Assembly (NCBI RefSeq): GCF_019649055.1 | Contig: NW_026570279.1 | Span: 682,001 to 746,000, forward strand | DNA length: 64,000 nucleotides | Source: Paramacrobiotus metropolitanus | Taxonomy: Eukaryota > Tardigrada > Eutardigrada > Parachela > Macrobiotidae | Reading direction: 5' to 3' | Shown here: positions 1-12,757 of the stretch, piece by piece | Position numbering within the stretch: position 1 is the stretch's first letter | Layout of the letters: every line of letters begins with the position of its first letter | Notes under the pieces: model-generated | What the model was told of the DNA's origin: nothing | The model's database searches: none | The model's input: only the letters and a program-made list of their open reading frames with translations | Translations under genes and position numbers: made by a program

Positions 1-490
1 CAGGTTCGGGAGTTATGGCTGTTAGAAAATTCCTAGAAGTTTAAATGCGTTCAGGTGTACCAAAAGCCTCATTATGGACCGATCTCCCTCGAATTTTGCC
101 TGTAGATGCACATAACCACGAAGAACGTTTTTAAACCGATCCACTGTTCTAGCATGTTTTTCAAATTTTAAAATGAATTTCAAACATTTTAAAATTCATT
201 TTAAAATTTGAAAAAAATCATGGAAGTTTGGATCGATGCAGAAACGATTTTCATGGTTACATGCATTTGGTTGCAAAATTTGAGGGAGATCGGTCGATAA
301 TGAGACTTTTGGTACACCTGAACGCATTTAAACTTGTTGGAATTTTCTAACAGCCATAACTCCCGAACCGGATGTTGCGCGGACAAACGGTTTTCACGCC
401 AGTGTACGCAAATCTTCTGGCTACAAAACGTCATAAAGCGAAGCAAACACGTGTCTGGGGGAGGGAGCGAAAGCGAAAGTCTTCGTGCAT
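1..490. repeat. Foldback repeat, family F1 copy a (left end cut by window)
   Basis: Bases 1-180 and about 195-370 are inverted copies of each other around an AT-rich centre near 190. For example 'gttcgggagttatggctgt' near the left end returns as its complement near 345-365. The right flank to about 490 ('acggttttcacgc', 'cataaagcgaagcaaa') matches the outer arms of copies at 25.35-25.99 kb and 47.6-48.13 kb, so the full element is about 600 bp with arms of about 200-250 bp. No open frame of note; probably a non-autonomous foldback transposon. Confidence 0.8.
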
Positions 491-506
491 GTCCACGAAT
501 TTGGGT

Positions 507-555
507 GGACATGCACGTGCATGTCCTACCGACATGGACATGCACGTGCATGTCC
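507..555. repeat. Two copies of a perfect 20-bp palindrome, 29-bp period
   Basis: GGACATGCACGTGCATGTCC is found at 507-526 and again at 536-555. Each copy is its own reverse complement, and the following 'taccgacat'-like spacer makes a 29-bp period. It differs from the classical p53 consensus palindrome (GGACATGCCCGGGCATGTCC) at two central positions. Whether it binds anything is unknown. Confidence 0.85.
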
Positions 556-1137
556 TACCAAGTTATCAGCTATTAAGTTAGGGCTTAATATTAAATTATG
601 CAGTTCTGCTTGAGATTACTACTGAAATTTATCAATGTTGATTTTAATCTATGAAGAAGTCATGTCATCGTTGTATCACTTGTATGCCAGAGTTACAGTA
701 CTTAATAAACTGTGTGAAGCCAAATTTATTCGACATTGCTATCACCAAAAAGCCAATATTTTGCGACCTTGAGACAAAATAAATGACGTAGGTTACGTAA
801 CAAATTAAAAGTCTCTGAAATAAATACCAAGCACACCAGCACACCACTTCAAAAACGTTCACAAAGTTGCATCAAGCCTACCGCTTCCAGTTTAAGTAGT
901 TGTTGTTGCTGCGATGCTGCGATTTCTGTACTGTGTTGCTCTTCCTCCTCTTCCACGGCAAAATAAACCCGGGTTAATTACATCTGGCGGTAGAAGTGCA
1001 GGAACTCTCGGAGTCCGGCATGCCGTATCTCGTTTAGGTCCACATGCGCTAGTGTAGTATTCTCAGTTTCTTACAGGCAAGATCAACACCAGCTGGTAAC
1101 TAATCTGCCGCCGCTGGTGTCCAGCGCTGGTCCGGGA
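556..1137. other. No gene recognised
   Basis: AT-rich to about 900, then mixed. Only short unremarkable open frames; no repeat or RNA gene could be supported. Confidence 0.5.
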
Positions 1138-1392
1138 TTAAGTTCGCCCATATCCCCATGCGCCGACGGTGCTCGAGGCCGCCGCTACATCGCTGGTGTA
1201 TCCCCAAGCGCCGAGGGTGCTCGAGCTACGATGGCGGCGGCATGAGCGGTCGTTTAATGTCGTTTGGTGGAATCCTATCGCATTCTCGGTAAAAAAGCAT
1301 CGGTGCACCGTATGAATTTGGACAGGAAGGTCAGCGTCACCTTTGAGAGGGTGTACTCCCAGTAGCGTTTCCTGCAATCGGCGATAACTCAC
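1138..1392 (-). CDS. Short open frame with a duplicated 16-codon unit, product unknown
   Basis: The minus strand is open for 84 codons. Its end contains two copies of a 48-bp unit (1151-1177 matches 1199-1225 at 25 of 27 bases) that reads S-S-T-x-G-A-W-G-Y twice. The 48-bp spacing keeps the frame. This could be part of an exon or only a small GC-rich tandem duplication. No family recognised and no splice sites assigned. Confidence 0.2.
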   Translation of the reverse strand: MSYRRLQETLLGVHPLKGDADLPVQIHTVHRCFFTENAIGFHQTTLNDRSCRRHRSSSTLGAWGYTSDVAAASSTVGAWGYGRT

Positions 1393-1807
1393 AAATAAAT
1401 AAGCTGTACTCCAACTGTAGGTTCAATGTTGGTAGCCACTGCGGCAAAGGGTGAGATTTCCGGTTTTACCGGATGAATGAAGTCTTTGGAGGCTGGAGCT
1501 TCACGTAAACGGAGAGCGATGGTGGGGTAGCTTGTTCGGGGCGAAGGCAACCGAGCGAAGCGGCAGCCGTTTGAAACTGCGCTAAATAGAAAAAAACTGT
1601 CACAAGATTAATATTATTATAATTATTTGAAAATTTGTTAGACTTGCTTGATTTGTTGAGGATAGACAGAAAAGTTTCCAAAACAACTCTCGGGTCAAAA
1701 AATTAATGATAACGCATCTATCAGCCAAAGAGAGCTGAAGAGAGTGTAAGCTTTAATTAGCGTATTATCAAAAAGATTGCGAGCCTGGCGATGTGTGATC
1801 GACTTAC

Positions 1808-2530
1808 GTATTCAAGCTGCCGTCCAAGTTGGTGCACAACTCTTCTTCTGGACACCACATCGCATCCGCTTCAGCTAATTTCCCGTAGAAATTCATATTC
1901 ATTGTGACAAAATCCAAACGCGTTAGAACAGCTGCTCGCGCTTTGATAGCGGTTTGCGTGTTTCTCCAGCCTCTCGGCCAAGACTGTGATGATGATGTCC
2001 ATTAGACGCTGCGGTACTATTTCCAGTTCTTTAGCTACCAGCGCTTCCAAGGTTCGGCATTGTTTGGTCTCGGTGCTGCGGCTCGTACAGCAGCGATTCC
2101 TCAGTGGCGGCACATTTCTGCATCAGCTTTTGGTAATGCTGCGTGTATTGTTTGTGTTCTTCCGGCGTATCAGTCCCACCAAAGAAAAATATCTGTGCTA
2201 AAGGTCACAAAAGCCGTCGCAATGATGATAACGTTGAATTGTCGATGTCTTATTACCTGGACCGTAGAAAAAATGCTTGTGCAGTCAACCAGAAGCAGCT
2301 GTATTTTTTCGGCAATCTTTGTTTTAAGGGTGCTGTATATGCCGCTGATACGGGAGCAGGGACTAATGTAGTTCCTTTCCGAGTGACGATGTCGTCTATC
2401 GGCGGATTGCTGCGTGTACCGTCCTGGAACAATGGAATCAGTTTCAGCCGCAGGCACATGTTTTCTTCGTCACGACAGTCCGAGTTCTTTCAGCAGACGT
2501 CGTTGATTAGCGGAAACAGGGATATCCGGG
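1808..2530 (-). pseudogene. Exon pair of an unrecognised host-type gene, frame interrupted
   Basis: Two exon-like stretches are visible on the minus strand. The upstream one ends at 2257 at a donor (CCAG then GTAATA). A 64-bp intron follows, with acceptor 'tttagcacag', and the next exon runs from 2192 to a donor GTAAGT after 1808. Exon ends are phase 0 on both sides of the short intron. The amino acids look coding: a charged helical stretch (LEALVAKELEIVPQRL), an acidic TDTPEEHKQYTQHY segment and LAEADAMWCPEEELC. These lie in different frames, with apparent one-base shifts near 2060, near 1930 and in the upstream exon near 2330. Either this is a decaying gene or the assembly carries small indels. 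No domain recognised. It is not linked to any repeat seen here. Confidence 0.4.
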
Positions 2531-3070
2531 AGTCGGCGATTTGCAGACAACAGGTCAACCACTGGATTTTATAAAATGACGCAGAAGTAAAACAGAAGTC
2601 AGTTGCCCTGACCTTTACTGTTTGGGACAGTCGTTGAGCATCGCCTTCGGGCCAGACTTCGGCAATCATGGTTTCAGTTTCGACAGGCTTGTACTGACTT
2701 GCATATCCCTAACCATTCAGCAAAGTTTGTTTATGATTTTGTGTTCAAACTTTCGGTGCACCAAGACTTAAAACTGCTACGCAAAAGAAAAGGACCACCT
2801 TAATCATAATGTTTAACGAGAAACATGCTTAATTTAATAATAATTTTTTGTCAAACAACGGAATCGATAACCATAAATAAATTCCAGAAAAGGGGTTGGG
2901 TTCCACATTCTTCCGTATCACAGCACTTAGTACGAGTACAGCACTTTCTTCAATATACTTCTTCAGAAGGCATGCTTTTCGGTCCCGGGGCTACTACGTT
3001 GCTAAGGTATTACTTATAACATCTGTTGTGTGTTGTTAATAAAAGCGCTCTTATTGTAACAGGGCGCACA
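2531..3070. other. No gene recognised
   Basis: AT-rich sequence with short open frames only. Nothing beyond the MITE that begins at 3071. Confidence 0.4.
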
Positions 3071-3277
3071 GTATACAGGGGGAAAAACTAAGCGTCTTCC
3101 ACCGTTACCCTGTACTGCTGCCGTCACCCGGCTGGAGTTTGACGTTGTTGCTGAACATGGCGCTTACGGCAGCGCCAGATTTAACCATATGTAATGCCGT
3201 ATTACGTCACACCCCAGGCGGCTGACGGCAGCAGTACAGGGGAACGATGGAAGGCGCTAAGTTTTTCCCCTTATATA
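3071..3277. mobile_element. Short inverted-repeat MITE (about 207 bp) with TA at both ends
   Basis: The ends TACAGGGGGAAAAACTAAGC and, on the other strand, TATAAGGGGAAAAACTTAGC start an inverted repeat of about 60 bp that also includes 'ctgtactgctgccgtca' on both arms. The ends abut TA dinucleotides, as expected for TA-targeting Tc1/mariner-type MITEs. There is no coding capacity. The middle (about 3128-3215) is unique here. Confidence 0.75.
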
Positions 3278-5699
3278 CGGTACATATACCTATTACGGTA
3301 TTACCGACAACTGGCAAGGGTTTGCCGGTAAAAATATATTTCTGTAATAATATTCGGATCTTTAGACACATGCCATACGTTACGTTATAAGTGCTGGACC
3401 GAAAATCATTACAGTACTGTAGTTATGTGGTCAATCTATCCAGAAACTTACGCGTATCAACAATGAAACATACATTAACCATACGAGTACTTACTTAATT
3501 TTGCCGGAAAAAACAATCCCAAGTTCTTATGTTCGAAAACTTAAAATCTCAGGCTGACAACAAAATCGTAAACAGCAGCCATGTATTATCCTGCAAGCGA
3601 GATATGAAGGTGACGCCATAGAACCCAGATTCCCATAATCTCAGATATGAAGGTGTTCAAGGTGTTCTCCAGCAAGATCTTTGTCGTCGCTTTTTTAGCC
3701 AACATTTGTATAATTTTAAATCTGGAAATTATGCATGTGCATTTTTATTTTGGTGGTGGTGAACGCACAGGCACCGCATTTTTTACTAGCGCTTAACACA
3801 GAATACATTCGCTTAACACAGAATACAAAGTTTTATAATTAGAATTATGTACTAGCTTGTCGAGATATTTGACGGCGCCTAAAGAAAGGGAAGAATGCAC
3901 ATTGATGGGTTCGCAGATTTCAGTTACTTACTGTCACGACTTGAAGGTGGCGGCATAATGTATTTATTATGAACCGCCACTGAGGGCGCAAACAACCAAC
4001 TGATTGTTGTCATCAGGACAACAGTGGCACACTGCAACCGCAGTTGCCATGCTGGACAACACACTACATAGAGGTCACAGAGGACACAACATTCTCGTGA
4101 CGTCAGTGCCACTGCACTACGCCACACTTACTGTGCCAGGTCGTGCGCACAGCTGCAGAACGGAACAGACACTCCGTAACCAGTAATCATCGAATGTTGT
4201 GATCGCAACGTCCAGGTGATACTGAAATACGGAGTAGCTACCATAGGAATCATTAGACGGTTACTAGTAACGCTAGAAGGGTATAATAAATTCAGCGATA
4301 TCTGCGTTGCGCGAAATTTTAGATTGAGATATAAAAAACTTCCCTGTTTTACTTGATAAATTTTTATAAACGGCGTTTATAAACGACAACGAATGTACCA
4401 GAGTACTACAACGAATGTACCAAAACAGATTATCTCCGCTGCGCCTATACCGGTGCGTTAGTGGATTGGAATCGGGCGAAACCGAGTTAGCTCCGCATTA
4501 AATAAACAAATTCGATTAAAAATCTAAATTCGAAGTCGAAAGGCCGGGTTTTATAACATGTTTTTATGTTCATTCGCTCCTTTAAATTCTTGCAGAATCC
4601 GAAGTGTTGAAAATGCGCGCCCAGTGCAAGGTTCATCATACTGCAGCAGAGTGTGTCAGGGTGACCGTGTCTTCTACGATAATACGCCATTTTTAATGCT
4701 TAGATATGACTTTCTTCTATCTCTAATGAGCAGCTTCATTTTTCAAAATAAGTGAAGGAAACATGACAGGAATAGTTTTTATGCGAGTTTTCGCCTGAGC
4801 ACATCCTTGCTCAGCTGGTGTAGATTGGAAACTGGACACACGAGCACAAGCATGAATGCAAACCCCTTGAGTACAATTTTGATGCAGTCGTACTTTGAAC
4901 GTGCCGCCATTAACCACGCCGGTGATCCGGAATCGGATTTTTCAAGGGTTTGTTAACACGTAATAATCTCAGGGACTATTAATCCCATACTGACGCAATG
5001 GATTGCAGCAGAAAAAGATCAGGACAATCCAGGGAGGCCGTACACAATGTTGCATTTAGCGCAGAGTTGAGTAGTCTCCGCCCGATAGATATTCAAGATC
5101 TTTACTTTAACGTACTCGAGAAAATTACCGATGTGCGCTAAGGCCGAGGCATTCAGCCATACGCCAGCTTCCGGAGTCGACTGAGCCAGAAGTCAGGCTT
5201 TGTTTCTTTCGTCCTACCTTAAGGTGAATTTCCACTCAAATTAGACCATATTAAACTATACAGGAATCGATAGAGAATTCATTTTTCTATCTACTGATGT
5301 GAATTACGTCTTTGTGAAAAAATTGTACACAAGCAGTTATTTTAAAAACTGTCATAGGGTAGAAATCTTTAACAAGGTTTTAATACTGCGCAGTAGAGGA
5401 GAATATCTCTGTTCAGGATAGCGGCAAGTTTGCTGACCATAAGCCACAAGAAGCTAACAAGCGACAGCCTTGTTTATATAAGAATCAGAATACGCGCACT
5501 CTGTCATAAATGATCAGGTAGAACAATGAGATTTAGTGCCCTGTTAGCATGTGCATCCCCATTCCCTGCTTGCGCTTGACTCACAAATCAGTGCCAGAAA
5601 GCCATTCCTGCTCAGCGGAACAATACGTGACCTGATGAGACCAGGACACAACAGGATACGCAGCAGTCGCACCAAGAATAAGTCTGCTCTCCGGCCTAT
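3278..5699. other. Long intergenic stretch, no gene recognised
   Basis: Only small direct repeats were noticed: 'cgcttaacacagaatac' twice near 3790-3826 and 'caacgaatgtaccaga/aaa' twice near 4386-4426. Open frames are short and look random. No splice-site-bounded exon could be defended. Confidence 0.4.
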
Positions 5700-6070
5700 C
5701 TGGCCCAACACAAAAAGTTGAATTTCTCAAAGTTACAAATACGGATCAAATAACTCAGCGTTTTCTTCGATTTTAAGTCTGACAACTCCATCTTATGGAG
5801 TATATTCCTGTACACATTCTGAACCAAAATAAAGGTTATCCGAAGTAGATTCACCGAGTTATACGAGTTTAAAATATTTGAAAATTCGCTGTACCTTTGT
5901 TTTAAGATTACATCACGATTTTGGTTCAGAATGTCCTTCATATGTGGTTTTGTCATATGGGAAAGTTTCATAAAGTTCGAGTGGATAGCTGAGTTATTTG
6001 ACGCGTTTGATTTTTTAAACTTTTTCCGGTGATAGCACAACACCCGGTTATTGCGCGCACATTTTGAGTT
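5700..6070. repeat. Foldback repeat, probably a diverged F1 copy (b)
   Basis: The arms pair across a centre near 5895: 'caaataactcagc' (about 5749) against 'gctgagttatttg' (about 5989), and 'acattctgaacc' (about 5813) against 'ggttcagaatgt' (about 5923). The right end carries 'ttgcgcgcaca', which is also in the F1 outer arm, so it is probably the same family, though more diverged. The open frame on its minus strand (5696-6100) is a by-product of the AT-rich arms. Confidence 0.6.
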
Positions 6071-9000
6071 TAAATCAGTGTAGTTCAATGTTCTGAGCAT
6101 TGAAAGCAGTAACGTACACTATGGAACTGTTTACGAGCCCTTCGTGGCTTTTTTTCTAGCAAAAGGGGTGCAAACGAGTAGTAACTCCGCTTAATTACAT
6201 ACCGTACTTTTAGAAAGCGCTCACAAGTGGTTGGTAAAATCGAGATGCGCAATAATGAAGCCCACTAACTGGATTTTCCACTGGAAAAGAAAGAAGGCAG
6301 AATTTTAGCGTGCCTGCGAAAGCGACATTCCCTGAAGGTTTCGGGATTTCTGAAAACTCCTTTAGAATTCCATGTGTAGGTGATTCCTTCCTGTATCTAT
6401 CTTTAGTGCTTTGTAGCATTACGGGAAGACCGTTTCATACCTTTTTTCTTGTAGACTGCAGCTTGTCCATTTGAATTTGATGGCCCTCGTAGGCTCTTTC
6501 GCCAGTTTTGCAGTTCGCACTCGCATTTCTTATCGAAATCAGTTTATGGTAACTAAAATGTTCCACTCGACAGTAACACATTTGTTGGGATTATTACATG
6601 GTAGATGTGATTAACTAATGGTTTGCATTGTGCAGAGAATACTGGCCCCGTAGGGCCCCGAACGGGTTTGAGCACACTGAGGCGTAGGTTTGGGTGCTTG
6701 GCGAATATCGGCGTATCGCTTCGTAGTGAAATTTACAGATTCCACTGTCCAAGGCTCTCCTGTTGTCTTTAAGTGTCAGTGTATTTTACGTATGTGGATG
6801 TATGGGAGGAATCACGCTGGTCGTTCAGTTGTCGGAATGGTACAATAAGCAAATCGTTCCCATTATTTGCATTATTTCATTATATTCATTGTGCATTATT
6901 TTATTATTAGCCATTATTTTTTATTATTGTTTTGATCGTTTTCAGTATTTGCTGCTGGTTTACAAGGAGATCTTCCTTCTGGAAAAGCAGAAATTGATTT
7001 ACGATACATGATACATTCATGTAAAAACAATTTACGCGTATGAATTTAAGTAATGTCCAAGAAGCCGACGCCTAGTGCGGGCCGTCTGGGACAATTTTCT
7101 ATCACTTAAAGGGTTAAGCTCGCGCTGGTACAGTACTAAATTTGGTAACAATGGGTTATAACTTGCAGGTGCAAATTTATTCTAGCGAAGCTAAACGGCA
7201 ACCGGGCCCTAGTGTTACGGCAACCGGTTGTACGGTGCACATGGACAGATATCATTTTCGAAAAGTAAAATCCGACACATGTTTTAAAATTACTGTATAT
7301 TCAGCAACATCAGATTTGTTTACTTTTCGGAATACGCAAAATATCTGGAATGGCTTCTCTTCAAAGCGAAGACTGTTGGATCGGTAAAGTATTTTGGTGG
7401 GGAGAAATTTAACTGCAGTCTCCCGCTCGCTCGAATTCGTTTCGCTTGTACAAGAACTCTTCATAACACCATGACTGAAGTTGCTGCCGTTGTGTTAGCT
7501 ATGTAGTATGGCATTTTAATTAATAGAACTGAGAATCTGTGTATTTGAGTCTGCGCAGAAAAAAAAATTCTGCGGTACGAAGTACATATAGTAAATATCC
7601 CTTAACCTGAACACAAACTTTAAAGCAGTAAAGCGATTACGATAACTAAACTCAACTCGGACCTTCTTTTCATGTATTGCCGGTCCAAATAAAACGCTCC
7701 GGGGTACGATACATAAGGCGTACGGGGACAGGCTCACATCTCACCAAAGGCATTAAAATTCTAACATTAAGCTAATGTCCAACAGCGATTGCAGGTTATT
7801 CCCAGCGGAAAAAAGGACCCAGTGAGGCTTTGTTAAAAACGGTAATCGACTTCCGGCGACTACTAATTGTATAATTGTACAACACAGTGCTTAAACGGTT
7901 AAACCAGCGCGAAATTTCCTGTTAACTTCAACATTTACTGATTTACCATTACATGAGTGCAAACCGTTTTCACGCTTTATATTTTTTTAGTTTTGATTTA
8001 CGTGTTTGTCATCAGCTTTCCCAGTTAGATGTCTGACTATAAAATATTCCGAAAAAAGTCAATATTTCCTGCTTTATTCTGCAGGAAACAGCGTGACTAA
8101 CTGTCTCAGTTACAGTTGGTCACACGCTTACGCAAATACAACCTTCAGCAACAAAACAGAAATCAGTCTGCATTTGGAGGCGTGGGCTAAGATACGAAAA
8201 AAGGGAATATCCGTTTCTTGAATGGCAACAGCGGTCAGACTGCTATGTCATTGGGTACCTGTTAATATGACTTTTATGCCAAAGCCACCAGACCAGAAAC
8301 CGCTGTTGTCTTTCTTAAATTGCCACTACAGCCAAACTTACCAAAAAATGATAGATAGTAGTGGCGTATACCAGTCATGACGATCTCTGAATCGGGGAAT
8401 GGTCTACCAATTGTACGGTACAGTGGATTAATATAACTAATAAACTAAAATTGTCCTTTCTTTTAAATTTTCCGTAGGCCATAAATGATTGACAGAAATC
8501 AAGGGCGTAATCAAACGAATGCATCGTCTCGAGCGCAGAAAAAGTGTGTTAAAGCGAGTCACCGAGACGAGTTTACACCATAGCCCAAATAACGGCGAAA
8601 AGTTAGTTGCTTGGTTACCAGATGTACCCATCCGGCTGAACCGGAAGTCCGGGTCGGTGTTTACAGTAGTAAATGTTTTATATGAACAAAATGAGCAGTG
8701 GTGTTACTGTTACCATATTAACGTGGACTAATTACAGTGCATGAAGTAAGTACTTGACAACTCTATCACTGCTAGTACAGTAGTACTTACTACTTAGCAG
8801 TAGGACCTTATGGACCTTATGGAATGTTGCTTTTTATTAAAAAAATATTGATAATATTAGTCGTAAATTGTAGCGCCCTAGTTGTCGAAGAAAACTGCAT
8901 AATGTCCCACGATTCTGCAGTGCATCGAGCCGTTTTGCTGTCTATACATGGCCCTTTTTTATGAAAAATCGTTGAAGTATATCAACCAGGGCATAAAATC

Positions 9001-9299
9001 CCATATGTCGTCTCTTCCTGTATAAACGAGTTGCACCTTTGCATGGATTTTCAATGAGCATTGAATTTTCGACCGTAGCAAAAGGTCTTCTATGTTCAGG
9101 AATTACGGAAATTTGGAAAATGTGGAGTCCGTCCGTCGGTCACCGACATCTGTTATTTTTACAAAGCACGTAGAGCCATTGGACATAAAAAGGGAAAGCG
9201 GACCCGCATATCGACCGCTTAAACTTACAGCTAGCAATAACCGTTACACCGAGGTGTCTTCTTGATTACCCACAAATTTTTATCATTGCTATGGACGTT
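6071..9299. other. Long intergenic stretch, no gene recognised
   Basis: AT-rich with scattered short frames. One plus-strand frame at 6763-7011 encodes a hydrophobic stretch (about residues 30-70), but its composition fits chance in T-rich DNA. No repeat family member or exon was recognised. Confidence 0.35.
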
Positions 9300-12090
9300 T
9301 ACTGCGCATAACAACTACAGTACGCCCAAACAATCAATCAGCGCCAAGGACACCGGCGCCAGTCGAAAATTAACGAGCACGACGGTGTACACCGTCGTAT
9401 TCATGCACTTTCAGCCGGCACCGGTGTCATGCGGTGCAGCCAACACAGAATGAGCTGAAGAGCGTGGGGTTTCCATAATTATGAGATCAGTAACCGCTGT
9501 TTATCAGCTCATACCGCCACGTATGCCACTTTCACCTGCCAAAAGGCCGGGGTAAGTGCGTGTTTGTCACAGACAGTTTTGTCGTGGAAAGAAGCATCTC
9601 TTGATTGTTTATTTAGAGAATGTCGCCAGTTGCAACCAGCAGGGGACCTGGTGGCTGTCAGCCGTGAACATCCGGGGTATCTCCGGCGTCTTGAGTCTCC
9701 GAAGTGACCGGATGCAGTTCTGTGCGGTTCAGGAGGCTGACGGCGGCGTCGTAACGGATCAGACTATTACCCGGTACGCTGGGTATGTCTCCTTGCAGGT
9801 ACGCGTAGCCGTCCGAATTCGCGGTCTGCGTCGGTGCGGCACCTGTGGATTTATTGAAGATATCCCGGGCCGAATGCGGAGGCGTCGTTGTATGTCTCAG
9901 GACTTCCCGTTGACAGCACAGCAGCACCCATCGCCGTCAGCAGGCGGCCTACCGGGCGGACGGCCGTAGCAGGCTGCGCTACGCGAAAGGTCACGTAGGT
10001 GTCCTGCGGTAGGAACTGCAGGCGCTCGTTGTTTTCCATGTCCAAAAGGTTATTCAGTTCTCCCTTGGGATCACCGGACGAGATCACCCCGGGAGATTTC
10101 GAGCTTTGCCTTGCGACGCACTTCCAATCCTCTGCAACTCATCCTGTGGAAACGCCCTGGCCCGTTTAGCTTGCTGTAACCCAGTGTACGTTGTTAGCGA
10201 GACACTGTGCGTTGCGTGTACGTGCGTGCGTGTACGTTGCCTTCATCTGCTGTTACACCGTGCAAGTTGTCCGCCTGAATAACTTTTGTGCACGACTTTG
10301 AACGGCCGCTTCCGCTAAAAATTCGACGTAATCCTGCTGCGCGGTCGATTGCAGTGACCGTCCCACGGTGGGCGGGAGATGAGTTTAGCGCGTTTTGCGG
10401 ACGGCAGAAAGGTCGCTTCTCGAGCTTCCCGCATTTCGGCGTCGCAGAAGCGGAAAAATCCAGGCGACTGATTGCCCCTCCCAGGGCCGCGGCGTGTGGG
10501 GTGTTATCAAACGTCAACGTTAATTGCGGGCGGAATGCGTCCGGGCGTGCTGCTCCATGGCTTCAACGGAATGCGCCGGGTACGCTACCTGCATCCGTGA
10601 CCCTTCTACTCTGCGCTCCCCATTGTCGGCGTCTCCGGTGAAAATACCGGAGAGTTTCTCTGCATGTTCTCTGACGTTAACCGCCCGTACACCCGGGCCA
10701 ACATCTTGGTAAACCTAGATTAAGAAAGCCGCTTGCGATGTCAATTAAGCCAACGCTGGAAAAGCGTCCACTTACCTCTTGAGATGTTGCGCGCCAGCTG
10801 GCCTCATCGCCAGCCGCCCCAAGAAGCGCATCCGCAGAACGCTGCCGGACGGCGTTGGGTCTGGCTACGGCAAGCGAGGCACGATCGAACGGATCAAACT
10901 ACCGAAATGCTGTGGTCGTCGAGGTTTCCGTCGTATTACCGCTGTTCGGTCCAATCAAGCCGGCTCCATCGGCATCGCGCGCCCGGACGGGACACTGAGT
11001 ACGGACAACAACTAGGCCGGTGCCGGCCGGCCCCATAAGCCATAAGCCTCGATGTTGGTGCTCCCAATCATTGCATTGGCTCCCAATGATTGGCGCCGCA
11101 CTGAACGCGCCGTAGGCATCCTGGCTAACGGAATTCCCGGCTACTACAGCCGTCTCGTCGCCGATGCGAGTGAGCACTGCCTCTCTTCGAACCAGCACCG
11201 CTCGCTGGACCTCCGACTGTCCTTGATACGCTTCCTGAGTGACCGACTTGTTGCTCATCGCGTGACTCACTTCTCCGTCTTCACCGATGCACAGTGTGTC
11301 CGCTTGGCGGAAGGGAAGTGGTCGTTCCGCTGTCAACCTGTGTGGTGGGTAGGCTTGCTGGGAAATCGACCTCGACTGTTGTTGACTTTTGGTCATTCCA
11401 GGGTATGGAGAGTTCCCGGTCTTGGCAACGGAGAGACTCCACTCAACGTTCGTGGTGTAGCCTTGATAAGTTGCAGATTTCCGCGCCCAGACTGTCGGAG
11501 CGCGATGTCCGCCGCGAGCGAGCGCTGGTTGGGGCGTGCCGGCTGCCTTCGCTTCTTTGCCCGTGATGGACGTCGAACGCGGCCACCATCCTTTTTCTAC
11601 AGCGCAACATCAAGTATTATGTATATTCCAGCGTCTACATATATAAGCGACCACTTTTCTTCCGACCGGGGCTGGTCGGCGCCTCCACTTGCGTCGCCTG
11701 CGCCGTCGTCTTTTAGTGGTCGGTGGAGGTCTGTCCGTCGGCCACCAGGATCAACCGCGGCAGCTTAATGCGCGCCCGATCACGGCTCGCGGCGCCCGCC
11801 GAAGCCACCCGATCCTTCCCTGTCGGCAGGAGAAGCTTCCCGACTGCCAGGCGCTGCGGTGTTGCTCCAGGGAGTCCAGTGCCTGCCTTCACGCGGCTGC
11901 TGTCCATGGTAGGACTTGCCAAACCGCTCCGCTCCCCGTCTACCAACACAACAATACATATTAACGCACAATAAGGCTTCAGCCTTTTATTCACGCTAGC
12001 CTGCTTTCGATAGGGGAACGTAGCATAGAATATAAAATCACATCAGTATAGTAGAAATCGATCGATGCGCCCATATATGCGCGAGGACGC
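9300..12090 (-). repeat. Copy A, segment alpha, of a large GC-rich repeat family (decayed, origin unassigned)
   Basis: Read on the minus strand, 12090 to about 9660 matches 17980 to about 20150 on the plus strand almost continuously. 9660 to 9300 then matches 21565 to about 21900. The intervening 1.4 kb of copy B is absent here. An open piece at 9851-10087 is nearly identical to one at 19749 and includes ERLQFLPQDTYVTFRVAQ. Base composition is clearly richer in GC than the flanks. The frame is broken in many places in both copies, so this is a fossil. An old virus-like or Polinton-like element, or a duplicated gene cluster, could give this; no hallmark gene was recognised. Confidence 0.7.
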
Positions 12091-12384
12091 ATTGCATATG
12101 TACAATACACGTGGACTGTATGAACATGTATATAAGAAGGATACAGTACACGTTCGGCATTGCATGAGAAAAAGGCTAATCACTAGTGTAAGCAATCGCG
12201 TAAGTACAGTTGTTTTTGACCGACCCTCTCTGACGGGCCAAGCAGCGGCTGTGTGAGTGGCTGGTTGATTGGATGGCTGGCCGGGCGCGGCGCTTGTTGT
12301 GCGAGTGAGCGTCACGGAGTGCATTGATCGGTCCCGCGGCGGCTTCACTCTAGCCTCGTCCTCTATCCGCTGCCAGGAAGGCAA

Positions 12385-12757
12385 TTACTCCGATGTGTAT
12401 ACCGCTGTTCGAATAAGAGGTTAGAACTGCTTAAAGGTCACATATATATGCAGCGGCTCGAGTGAATTAGCTGTTGTTTGACGTAAACATCGGCGCTTCG
12501 ATCTGTATAATTAAGTAGCTAGTGGTGACCTTTATTTTATATATATATACCTACAGGCGAAATAAAAATTAGAGCTGAAACAGGGCGGAGGACGCGCGAA
12601 ATGCATGGGCGGTCAGTGAGCGCGATAGATTGGACGCAGCGGAGCATCAGCGCACGGTGAAACGGCTGCGGGAAGAGCTGGCTAATGTGGGCCAAATGGA
12701 CGCCAATGGTTGCCTGTGGCTTCCCATTTCATCCACCAACGCCGATGCGGAAACGTA
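12385..12757 (+). CDS. Exon-like segment with a short coiled coil (segment beta)
   Basis: The plus-strand frame reads a charged helix (ERDRLDAAEHQRTVKRL, then REELANVGQ) followed by ANGCLWLPISS. It runs into GCGGAAAC then GTAAGG, a good splice donor after 12757. The 300 bp upstream, including 'cggctcgagtgaattag' and 'gtagctagt', is repeated in direct orientation at 17655-17940. There the exon is cut by the start of copy B. It looks like an internal exon of a gene on the plus strand. A terminal exon at 16627-16783 might belong to the same gene, which is inference only. No family recognised. Confidence 0.4.

Noticed and set aside
2143-2574. 143-codon plus-strand open frame
   Set aside because: Antisense to exon-like sequence that has proper donor and acceptor sites on the minus strand.
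6763-7011. Small membrane protein on the plus strand
   Set aside because: Hydrophobicity follows from T-rich DNA; no context or splice signals.
11052-11768. 238-codon plus-strand open frame in copy A
   Set aside because: It lies antisense to the pieces conserved between copies A and B; GC-rich DNA gives long antisense frames.
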